Below are positions 51,100 to 62,257 of a DNA stretch of 64,000 nucleotides, piece by piece (the stretch's first letter is position 1; the number at the start of each line of letters is the position of its first letter). The notes under the pieces were generated by a model. It saw only the letters and a list, made by a program, of their open reading frames with translations, made no database searches and was not told where the DNA came from. Position numbers and translations under genes: made by a program. The stretch lies in contig CP137318.1 in assembly GCA_033182465.1 (NCBI GenBank), positions 62,001 through 126,000 on the forward strand, in the 5' to 3' direction. Source of the DNA: Sanghuangporus weigelae (taxonomy: Eukaryota; Basidiomycota; Agaricomycetes; Hymenochaetales; Hymenochaetaceae).

Positions 51100-54000
51100 A
51101 TGCTTCATAATTTGCTCGTTTTTCTCCTTTTTTCCTTATGGCGCAGTGTCCTAGTTCGAGGTCAGGGGAACTGGACGACATCACCGTTCAACCCGACGGC
51201 GATGCCCCTTGCTGTAAAACACCCTTATGTCAATGCCTGGATGGCGTTGGGTTTGGGGACTACTGGATATTCCGCTCTGTACCAAGCATGGCCTAACACT
51301 TTTACTATGTCCAACGTAAGTGTTATTTGCGATTTTATTAACTCGGGCGTTCTAATTGAATGATATTTGAACAGATTCTGGGTTGGTATGCATCCGTCCG
51401 TGTGGATGGAGAGGCATACAGACTCATGGGAGATACAGGGATCCCGTCAACCACCGCGGTTCAACAGTCATTCGTTTTTACCCCGACTCGGTCATCTTAT
51501 ATCATGCAGGCTGGTCCCGTCAACGTGAACATGACCTTTTTAAGTCCCATTGAGGTGAGTGTATGGGATTAGTCGTCACACTCCGTCCTTTTCTTCATAA
51601 CGAAGAACTTTCTGCATCATATAGGCAACAGACTTGGTTCACCAGTCAACGCCATTCACATATTTGTACTTCACTGCCCAATCGACGGACGGGAATGAGC
51701 ACAACATCCAATTCTATTCGGATCTCTCTGGAGGTAAGCATGCAAAGCTCCGTATGTGATGCCCGTTCTCAGACCTTGGACTGTTTTCAGAGTGGATAAG
51801 TGGAAATACTGGATTGGAGTCGCAGTGGAAGATTAACGAGTCGAACAACTTCGTCTACCTGCAAATGAATCTTGTGACCTCGGGAGCGTATCAGGAGATA
51901 AACAATCGGCCGCAGGATGCAACTGTGTATCACTGCATGAAGAAGGTACATAGGCTTTTGTTCCACTGCGGATGATCTTTTCTGATCTCTCAATGACACT
52001 TTTGTCTTTTAGACGAACAGTGTTTCTTGGCAAATAGGACCAGCCGACGACATTCGAGGCCTCTTCGCAAACGGGACCGGTCTGAATAATCAAGCCCAGC
52101 AAGGAACCCATCCAGTTGATACGTGCGTTTTCTCTTTCTTAATCATCTGACTCGGCACTTCTAAGGCGTGGTCTGGCAGTCCTTTCAACACTCTAGGCAT
52201 CGCGGTTGACATCGGGTCAGTATCCTCAAGCAGTGAACCGGTCGCCTACGCTTTAGGTGTCGTTCGAGACCCAGCCATACGATACACCAACGAACTGGTG
52301 CAAATCGAAGAGCGGAGTTCATATTACTGGTCTCAGTTCACAAATATACACGATGTCGTGAGTGATATTCGCTTATCGTTGAGCCTGTGTTTTCCTACCT
52401 CTCGCCGACTGTAATATTAGATCGCAGAAGTTGTCCACCATTTCGACGACGCTCTGTCTGGGGCGATTTCCTTGGACAGTGAGATTCTTGGTGCTGCCGG
52501 CCAGATTTCTGGCAACTATGCAGACATTTTGTCTCTCTCCACGCGACAAGCTATGGGTGCTCTAGAGTATACACTTGTCAAGTCACACGGTTCGTTCAAT
52601 ACATCTGATGTGAAGGCGTTCATGAAGAATATGGGAAGCATCGGTTCTGGAGGGTAAGCTCGTTTCTAGTTCTCCATAGCACATCAGAGAACTGAGTGAC
52701 GCACACAGAGTGAATGCAGTTGACGTCCTGTATTCTGCCATGCCCATCTACCTGTATCTCAACCCTGCTATCCTCGGGTTTCTTTTGAGTCCTCTTTTGG
52801 ATTACCAAGAGAGTACTCAGTACACTAATCCATACGCCGCGCAAGGCCTTGGTACGCCGAATTAGTTATCATTTTACATTCACTATATTCATGTTCGTTC
52901 TTTTACAGGTGGTCCGTTCCCGAATGCTACAGGTAATCCTGACGGACACGACTACAAGGTTGAACGTATGTATCATGAGGAACATTCATACTGCAATGCA
53001 CGATGCTTAATACAGTCTCGCTTTAGAATCGGCGAATATGCTCATCATGAGTCTCGCACATGCACAAGCCTCTGGTGATGGAAGCCTTCTTGCTCAGCAC
53101 GTACGTAGCATTCCAGTCTTAACTTTTTACTGAGGATCTCATAAATCTTCTGTTTAGTATGGTCTCTTGAACAAATGGGCGGGTTACCTTGTCAACAACA
53201 CGATGAACCCCGGCGACGAGTGAGTCCATATATTACTGGACCTTCTGAGATACCATTTGACATGAACGTCAGGACTACGTCAAGCTCAGATGGCATTAGC
53301 TCGAATAATCAAACGAACTTGATACTCAAAGGAATTATCGGCATAGGAGCTATGGCAAAGATCAGTGAATACGGTGGATACTCAGACGACCAAAGTAGAT
53401 ATGACGTGCGCTCGATTTGTCTTCTCGCGTTGTACTGTGACTGATGCTTATGATGCCCGATATAGGGAATAGCAAAGCAATATGTCCAGCAATGGACCAA
53501 TCTTGCTTCCGCATCGGATCAGCTTGTCCTGAACTTTGGCTCCGGTTCTTCTGGGCTAATCTATAACCTCTATGCAGATAAACTTCTGCAACTCAACCTC
53601 ATCGACAGTTCGGTGAGCTCTCTCGTTATCTTCCGATTTGCTTCCAGTTTGCTGATGTCCCTTAAGGTATACAGCTTGCAGACGTCCTTTTACAAGCAAC
53701 AAACGTGTATGCTCTTCTTATCCGTAACCATCTCCCAGACTAATACGCAGCTCAACAGCGTTATGGAAATACGGAATCCCTTTAGACAGCTCCAACGCGT
53801 CTTCGATCACTCGTTCAGGTAAAAGACAAAAGTTTTTAATTTCATTCTCGACTAATGTCTTCCTAGACTGGATGCTGTTCGCTGCGTCTAGCGCGTCTGA
53901 TACGACAGTTCGAGATGCAATGATATCACAAGTTTGGGAGTATGTCTCTGTGAATTCCAATCAGAACCTGCCGTTTCCAATCTCGTACCATCCGGATAAT

Positions 54001-54834
54001 GGTTCTTGGGCCGCTGGTCAAAACAGGTGCGTTACTGTTCCAAACCGCTGTTGTATTTTGTTGACTACGTTTTGTAGTCCCGCCCAAGGAGCGATGTTCG
54101 CTCCTCTAGCTCTGAGGTATATCTTCTCTTATATAAGATGGTCGCTCAGACAGATAGTGACCGATTCCTATAGTGTGCCACTGAAATCTGTCAAATTCAC
54201 GGGAGGAGGCGGCTCGGGTGGTTCAAACAATACAGCTATCATCGTAGGAGCGATCGTCGGAGCTGTTGCGGGTCTGGGAATCATCGCCGCCCTTCTCTTT
54301 CTTTTTTATCGTCGCCGTCGACAGCAGCGAAAAGGAATTTACAATCGCACGGACCGTATTGAGCGCGTCAAGCCTTCAAATTTCCCTTCCGATTCCGTTC
54401 TCGAGCCGCTCAGCTCCACGATACACCCGGAAATGTACGACATGCGTGCCGTACCATATTCATCGCAAACGAACACCAGTGGAACATTCAATGCAAACGA
54501 TAGCACTCCAAATATGGTTACGTCTCATTCAACTAATTCCGCACCTTTCCACGTACGGAACCTGGCAGACGCAGAGTCGGGTCCGGTAGCGGATGCAGAT
54601 GGGTTGTCAGCTTTAGGTGGTGATTCCTCTACATTCGAAAGCTCCCGTCCTATGCCGGTGTCTCCACGATCACGTAACAAAAGCGCTGCACACCAAGATG
54701 AATTACGATCGGAGGTGGATAATCTTCGAAGAGAGATCGAGCGGATAAAGGAGGAACGAGCTGTGCTCGATGAAGCTCCACCTTCATATGATGAAGAGGT
54801 TGTCAATGCGCTCGGATCTCCTGTTGCAAGGTGA
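51100..54834 (+). CDS. GtaA-like membrane-anchored protein, copy D
   Basis: Plus-strand paralog, clearly closest to A-C. Signal peptide MLHNLLVFLLFSLWRSVLV, then SPFNPTAMPLAVKHPYVNAW, ILGWYASVRVDGEAYRLMG, QSFVFTPTRSSYIMQAG, ATDLVHQSTPFTYLYFTAQS, LSLSTRQAMGALEYTLVKS, VNAVDVLYSAMPIYLYLNP, IIGIGAMAKISEYGGYSDDQ and ASGLIYNLYADKLLQLN-like sequence. SPAQGAMFAPLALR precedes the tail. The tail has a Gly-rich linker, the helix AIIVGAIVGAVAGLGIIAAL, RRRRQQRKG, a polar segment, a coiled coil (DELRSEVDNLRREIERIKEE) and DEAPPSYDEE, a full PPxY motif. No frameshift was found. It is not paired with a peroxiredoxin-like gene. About a dozen introns lie at the same places as in copy A. Confidence 0.83.
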
Positions 54835-55707
54835 CATGTGCGCATTGTGGTGCAAGCGCACATCTTTAACTGTTTTTGTATCGTATCAATGGATTACTTG
54901 TCGCATCTTTCCACTGTTATCTGCTCAATGGACACCTTCCTTCCTCCTCTGTCACATTATTCTTGTTTATTGCTCCCGCAGGGAGTGTGATATTCTCAAC
55001 TAAAGGCATTTCATAGGCATATAGCTCGTGTTTAGAATAAGAACGCTCTGCCATGGAATTCTACGACTCGCAGATCAGACATTATATATCAAATAATGTA
55101 GAGAACGGGTAAGCTAATTCTAGAGAGATAGCAAGCACAAAAACAGCGATGGGACCATGGACAGTAAAGCCTGAAAGTATCATGATGAGTTGAGATGCAA
55201 TGTCGCGATTGTGTCTCCCAATATTAATGTTGTCGGCTTTAGTATACGCAAAACAGCCGTTCCATTGCTGTCTAGACGGAATACTCCATTCGGAATCTGG
55301 CAAACTCGACATTCAGGAGAAATTAAGCAAGATCGGGGCCTTGGAATGGTCTCCAAGTCACTTGGCCATATATTCACGCGAAACAACACTTCTGAAATGA
55401 TGGCTTCAGAGTCCCAGGTAGCTTTTGGGTAAGTACTAGTATTTGGCAGTTGTGAGAGAAGAGCGCCTTCTGAGGCCACAAAATCTCCAAGTAATTAGTG
55501 GCCTTGCCAGCAGTTATCTATGCGGCTTTATAATGCTTCCGGCATATGGTCAAGGCTCTAGTGCATAGGTGAAAAAAATTCATCCGCTGGGTAGTTGAAA
55601 TGAGAAACCGGACGGACGGACGGAAAGTCCCGGACGGAGATAATTATCTGCTTACGTCATCGCAAACGCGCAAAATTGAATTTATTGGATATTTATTGAA
55701 TAATAAA
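54835..55707. other. intergenic, no gene recognised
   Basis: Overlapping short frames on both strands at 55082-55479 show no domain. An open frame from an ATG at 55600 runs into the F-box-like gene and could be a 36-codon N-terminal extension of it. Confidence 0.45.
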
Positions 55708-57341
55708 ATGCTGCTCTCATCTTTGCCGCCTGAGCTTTACGCAGCCATCCTCGACCACATCGACGACAACGACATCCAGTCAGCGATACTTGCGCTCACC
55801 AGAGCGGCACCCCACGCACCCGTTCCATTAGACAGGTTATTCGAGTCCATCAGGCTATGCACGCCACAGTCGGTGATACATCTCCATCGTCGATTGCGCG
55901 GCGGTCAGCCAGAGGCGCTGTACGTGAGGAGTTTGCGCATTCAGTCGTGGACGGCGGATGCACAGGTCATCATCAACCTCCTCGCGCTGCTTGATAATTT
56001 GACCGCTCTCGCGTTATTCGTTGGTCCCAACTTTGCACCAGAAAACGTGTTGGAAATATTTGAGAAACCCCGAGAGCGCTTAGAATCCCTGTCTCTACGA
56101 TTCCGGCCGTAGTACGTGCTTTATGCAATTTTCCTACTCATGTATCTCATACTCATAAACTGGCTTCCCTCAGTGTACAGCGAGCCAACTACTACCAGTT
56201 CCTCAAAGGTGCATATTTTGATCCAACTATTTCTGCAATCGCAAGCTGGCCATCATCCTCGCTGCATACTCTATCAATTGTGCAAGATCCGTCAACGCAC
56301 CAAGTTTCTTTCGCACAGCCTCTCGTATTCTTCAACTTCAAGCCTCTTCTCACGCTCTCTGTTTCCCCAGTGGCGTACAATATCACATCTTTGTGCATTC
56401 GCATACCAGGAAGAGACGTCGGACCGTATCTTGCTGTTGCGCCGAAATCATTCCCAGCGCTAAAAGTTCTAGACCTCTCAACGGGGAATATTAAAGGCGC
56501 GCAGTTTGATCGCCTACTAGCGCGCTTCGACTGCGTCCAGCACGTTCGGTTGGATTCATGTGCGCTACTTGCAGGACGCGAGCCGGACGAATGGTTCGCG
56601 CTTGGTAAGGACTGTGCGCTGACTGGCGCTCGGAGAGCGCGTGAACGTGAAAGAGCACTGAGAGCTTGGAAGGAAGCGCAAGAACAACGTATACATCCTT
56701 CACAAGAACAGGCTGCAGCTCAGAATCGAACTTCGAAAGCTCGTGCGGGACGGAAAGGTCTTTCAACCGCTACTCTCTCGCTGCGTGGTGCCTCTGAGCC
56801 TACTCTTCCTACGCCCGAATCCAGCTCGTCCACCTCCGATTTACCTCCTGTAGACCCATTGGTCCTTCAACGAAAGATTCGCGTTGCTCCCTTTCCACCC
56901 TCTCTGCTCACACTTACCACAACTGCTCCACCTCCCCTCCTCCCTGATCAACCCCTTCAGGACCATCATGACCCTGCTGTAGTTCTAAGTGATCATTACA
57001 CAGAACTTCGCAAGTCCTTTGCAGAGGGATGGGAATCCGGCATCGCTCAGCTACGCAGCACCTGGACGAGACTCCGCTCCTTCGTACGGAACAATAACAC
57101 GCATGTCATGGTCCTTACTCCAGGTACGCCTCCAGAAGGCTCCGCACTGGATGGCCTGGAGGAGGTGACTGAGGAAGGTTGGAAGAAGCTCGAAGCAGGG
57201 AGTTACCCTCCACCGATCCTGTGTTTCGCTGGTGAAGTTCAAGGTTATGACGGTCATTTAGGAAAGTTGCATCCGGCAGGCTGCGGCCATCAAACCACCG
57301 AGATGATGTGGGGGCATTCTGATTTTCTCGGAGTGAAGTAA
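55708..57341 (+). CDS. F-box-like hypothetical protein
   Basis: Two exons (55708-56108 and 56174-57341) give exactly 522 residues. The N-terminus LLSSLPPELYAAILDHIDD has the LPPEL..IL..I pattern of fungal F-box-like motifs, and the middle has leucine-rich, LRR-like strands (LESLSLRF, LKVLDLSTGNI, VQHVRLDSCALL). The C-terminal third is Ser/Pro-rich (about residues 300-380), followed by a more ordered end. The ATG at 55708 was preferred because it puts the F-box-like motif at the very start, as is usual; an upstream in-frame ATG at 55600 adds 36 residues. The role could be a substrate adaptor of an SCF ubiquitin ligase, but that is an inference from the motif only. Confidence 0.68.
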
Positions 57342-57872
57342 ATATTGATGGCGCATTTGATATTGTACTTTTTTGTATTCAAGGGAATAGATGACACACG
57401 ATAAGCGATGTGCCGATGGAATTTCTATCGGCGGGCGAAAGCAAATAACGATGTGATAAGTTTTGCAGCTTCTCTGCAGACGCGTTTTGAACAAGGTGAA
57501 AATAAAGACGGTCTGAATGAGTCGATCCTTCACTTCATAGTCAGTTCATAGAAATGGTGTGATCCCAGATTTTCGATGCAAGAGAAAAACTAAAGGACAG
57601 TAATTTCGCAATTGCGAAGACAAGAATAACAAACAATGATGGATGAAAGACAAAGATGTGTAGGTACAAGTACAACAAGAACAGGTGATTTTCTGGAGTG
57701 TCAGGTAAGAGCAAGGGAGAACGTATAACAAGCGAAAGCATCAAAGAAAACGTAAAACTCGAGCAAATCTCTGGATCGGGTTACACGACGACGAAAAATG
57801 TGCAGAGGTATGAATCACTGGACCGGCCGAGTATGCGAAAAACACAACAGAAGTGATGATTGAATTCGAATT
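57342..57872. other. convergent intergenic region
   Basis: Shared 3' flank of the F-box-like gene (plus) and GtaA-like copy E (minus). Nothing recognised. Confidence 0.45.
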
Positions 57873-60800
57873 CTAAGCATCCGAATATGACGGCGGAGCT
57901 TCCGAGTTCCCATGAGACAAGTGTCGCTCTTGTCTTAGCTGTTCCACCTCCTGTTGCAATCTGTCAAATTCCTCTCGCGTTGGCACCTGTATGACAACGT
58001 CATTATTTGGCTTTCGTCCAGGCACGCAATTGACTCGCTTACCGTCAGAGTGCTTCCGGTACTTTCAAATTGTTGCCTTGATGTGGCACCTCTTCCAGCT
58101 CCACGATCACCATTTTCAGTCATAATCGCTCCATTCCTTGACAGTGCTTCTGTCCTTAGTTGGACTTCGTCAAATATTAATTCACCCTTTGCCTTTGACA
58201 AATGAGCTGAACTATTAGTTAGAGCCGAAAGGCCATTCTCTGGGCCTCTAGAAAGCACCGGCCAGAATGTCTGTGGCCTTGGCAATGCATCTTGTAACTC
58301 GCGATTACGACGCCTTCGAATCCAGTAGAAAGCAGAGAAAGCAATAATGCAAGCACCGAGAATACCGCCGATGATAGCACCTATGATAACGCCAGGAGAT
58401 GGGCCGGTGCTAGCAGATCGAGTCTCGTCAGAGGAAAAGTATATTGTTTGATTCGTCGTGCTGCCACATTTGTGAGAGGAAATGATCATAGTGAAGACGG
58501 AAAAAATCTCACTTTAGAGCCAACAGCGCAAACATGCTTCCCACAGCCGGTCTATAATCGAAGCTGAGAAAACTCAGAGCACTGCAGAAAAGAAAAAGAC
58601 TTACGTATTAACGCCCAGACCTGAACTAAATCTCAAACCATGTCTGGATCGTAATGCGAAGAGAAGGGCTGATCGTTTAGGTTATTGGAGGCATACTCAT
58701 ACACTTTTAATATGAGGAGCTGTTGCGTATCAGGGTCGGATTCCGCTCCTGCAGCAAACATCATCCAGTCTACACGACGAACCGGTCAAAAGAATCGATA
58801 TACTCATAATCAACCAACCACTCACGCGTCGTTGTGTTCTGACCAGGGGAGCCGGTAAGCGCATAGCCAAACTCAAACGTATCTTTCGGCACCACTCAAA
58901 TAAACACACACGATATATGCACGGAATATAAGGACAAACCTGAAAGATTCTGATAGTACATAGTTGAGACATCATAGACCGTTTGGGGTACTACTCCGAG
59001 GCCGAGCAGCTTGTCAGCGTATAGATTATACATCATGCCATTCGAGTTTGAGTCATTTAGAATGAAGTTAACGTAAGAAGGCGAGAACGCTTCGTTCTGC
59101 CATCGCTCCATCGCCGTAGTTGCACTGTTCTAGAGCCCACATTGAATCGCTCCTGGTCGGTGACATTTCCGGAGACTTCAGCAATTTTTGCCATCGCGGA
59201 TATAGCAATGATACTCTTCAACAACAGATTTGCTTGGTTGTCGCTTACAAAGTCGGAGTTTGTGCTGAAGTCACCGCTTGATCTACCATTTGAAAAGTAG
59301 AGAAGATATCTCAATGTCCAATTACACGGGATACCATTCGACCAACTCACTGGTTAGTGGCTGATACTGAGTTGTCGACAAGGTAGCCTGCCCAGTTCTG
59401 AAGCAGATTATACTACGAAAATGCTGAGTTTAGAATATCATCTAGGTCTAAGAAAGCTCATACTTACATGATCACTCAAAAGAACTCCGTTTCCTGAAGC
59501 TAACGAGTAGGCCAAAGCCATGATTATCATGCTGGCAGATGCTTTGACAATGTTGATGAGGAATATCGTACTGTATCGAAATCAAGACTCACCATCAATA
59601 CCATAAATATGAAGATCATTTATTCCGTCAGCTACCGCATTCGGATAAGTGGTTCCTGTCAAGATAACTGAGATTTTGCAATCAAGTGCTGAAGATCGAG
59701 TTCACCTATATTCGTTGCCGCGTACTCTAACAGGTACGACGGAGAATTTTGGAACTCCAGTAGGGGCGCAAGAAGGTAACGACCAATTTCCGGATTAAGG
59801 TATAGAAAGGCTGGAAAGGCTGGATAAAGTGCATCCACAGTATTTATACTTCTCCCTGTCCTGTGCATTCGACGAATTAATGAACAACAAGCACACTTCA
59901 CAGGTGACTTGAGCTCACCCGCTGTCTGACCCGATTTTGCCCACGTTCCTCATGAATATTCTGACGTCTGTATTGTTCCAAGTTCCATCATCCGCTGGCT
60001 CGGGAAGCGTGATGTCCATAGAGCCCATAACTTGGCGGGCGCTGAGAGATACAAGAGCACCGTACTCTGGAGAAATAGCTTCGGCCACTCCGATTATCTG
60101 ATCGTCCAACATTTGGGCCGATGTCCTTGCCCTTGGAAAATCGTCTAGGAAAAATTCGATCTACAAGCCAATGAAATGTCAGTGTTCTATTGATAAGCGA
60201 AGGAATGTGTCAATACTTACAGCATCAATTACGCTGCTGAATGTCGACATGAAGTATGGTCGTCTATTTTCGAGATCATTTTCCGGTGTACGATATTGTA
60301 CAGAAGGATCACGAACGGCTCCAAGAGCCCAAACAGCTGGTTCTGAGGTTGTCGTGATATTACCCCAGTCAATCGCTATACCGAGAACCGGCGTGTCGCT
60401 CTCATTGGCGGCTCTAAATACGATTGCATGAGGATCATACACCGTAGGACCGAAGAGACTCACGGCAGCGCAGCACGGAAATTTCTGTCGGCTTGATTAT
60501 TGAGAGTTCCGCTGCTGGGATCTGAAACGAATATGCCACGCGTATTGTCTCTTGACGAGATTGACCAAGATGTCGTCGTTCCGTTGATCTAAGAGTATAA
60601 TTATCGGAACTTGCTCAATATAAGTTCCGAAAAAAGGGCATTACCTTCTTGAATGCGTAATATGCTTTTGAGTCTCTTGCGAGCAGATCAGTCTCGACGA
60701 ACCGTTCCTGATCCTGCAGTTGCATACTCAGAACGACGTAATGCGAGGCATCATCCGTCTCTTCAGTTTGCCATGTGACAGTATCCGATGTGTCTCCCGC

Positions 60801-61483
60801 AATCAGCCCTGATGTAGGCACAGACATGAAGCATATGACGGCAAGGTACTTATCAAACTAGCACTTACCTCCTTCAATATCGGAATACAAGTGAACTCTG
60901 TGTGCAAATCCGTCCATAGATTGCGCAGATACGGATAGGTATGAAAAGGGAAGAGATAAGAGCGTGAAATTTCTTGCCTGAAATACATAAACGCACCGAA
61001 CTTCAAGTAGTATTAACTGAAAACGCACCTCTATGGGACTAAGAAACGACATATTGAACTGCATTCCACCAGCTGTCATGACGAAAGTGGTCCGAGTTGC
61101 CGTGAACTCTGCTAATGTCTGATTCGGAGTGCTCTCGGTATCGTTATATTGGCCAAGGAGGCGGTATTCTTTGTCGTCGACAACAACGCTAGCGTACCAT
61201 CCTGTATTCTAGTCACAAAATGGGGCATGCGTTTTATTCATCGAGTTCGACTCAAAAAGAAAGAAAGACGAACAAGTCCAAACCATGCTTGTGGAGTGGC
61301 CTCGAAGGGTCGGACTTGTGAGCTCTGGCCTTGTTGCAGCCACACATTGAAATAGGTTGAACGAACAGCAAGCGGAAAAGCTGGCGGGTTGAAAGGAAAG
61401 ATTGATTGATTTTGGAGTCCTGTTTGTCCGAGAACCTGCAAGGCATAAACGAGGAAAAGTGCCAAAGAAAGCAGACGCATCAT
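57873..61483 (-). CDS. GtaA-like membrane-anchored protein, copy E
   Basis: A more divergent paralog. Signal peptide MMRLLSLALFLVYALQVLG (two adjacent ATGs at 61483 and 61480), then FPFNPPAFPLAVRSTYFNVW, NTGWYASVVVDDKEYRLLG, MQFNMSFLSPIE, YLSVSAQSMDGFAHRVHLYS, VSLSARQVMGSMDITL, VDALYPAFPAFLYLNPEIGR, LLLKSIIAISAMAKIAEVSG and GMMYNLYADKLLGLG. The tail begins with VIIGAIIGGILGACIIAFSA, then RRRRNRELQ and a polar region. A last small exon after an intron at about 57987-58036 encodes VPTREEFDRLQQEVEQLRQE and finishes APPSYSDA, a PPxY motif, with TAG at 57873. No lesion was seen. The same domain order as copies A-D despite low identity argues that the tail is selected. Confidence 0.8.
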
Positions 61484-62257
61484 GGAGATGGTAGAAGGAA
61501 AAATAAAGATAAGTGCGCAAGTAGGAGAAATAACGGACCGACATATTGAATGTCTCCGCGTGATCACCAGAACAACGGTAGGTACAGAGGTTAGTAGATC
61601 AAACAGAAGAGAAGAGAAGGGACTGTATAGAGTACGAATGATGGCAATAAAAAAATCAGAGCTAACTCTCACACATCAGAACCATATACAGCCAGCCGAT
61701 CGTGCAATGATCTCCGAGTCGGGGTTACCAGTGGATACCATTGGACGCGAGAGTGAAGATTACGTTCTGGGAGTCATATTCAATAAAAAAGTCGAACTTG
61801 CTTTCCCGCATCTCGATAGTATGCCTTTAGAGAAGAAGGTAAAATGCCAAGAGGAAGGCCGAACTTGGCGTGGAACATGGTTACGTCTACCACGTCAGCA
61901 TGTGAATGTTGCTAAAATCCTAGACGAATACTTTGTACGCCTTTTCTGGCACGTTCTATAGAACATAAAAACAGTAGAGCTAGGTACAACAAAGGGCGTA
62001 TACCGGGATGTGCTTAGCAGTGATGCACTACGAAGGCCCAAGAATATATGAGTTAGATCAGAATGAGAGCAGTACTATAGCGAGGAGCAGAAAAAAGCGA
62101 AGACATTTGGAAAAACAAACTTTTGATTTTGAGAGGAATGCAGGTTTCCAATGTCTATGAGAATATGACCAGACCGACGACCATACCACACAAGAAAAGA
62201 GCAAGAAAAGAAAATACTTAACGACAGGATAGAAAGAGCGAAAGAATAAATAATATG
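61484..62257. other. intergenic between GtaA-like copies E and F
   Basis: Holds the copy E promoter and the copy F 3' flank. A 159-codon plus-strand frame (61482-61961) crosses most of it but matches no family I know. Confidence 0.4.

Noticed and set aside
61482-61961. 159-codon plus-strand frame between GtaA-like copies E and F
   Set aside because: It begins inside the complement of the copy E start region, has no recognisable domain, no splice partners and no codon pattern typical of the real genes here. It is probably chance.
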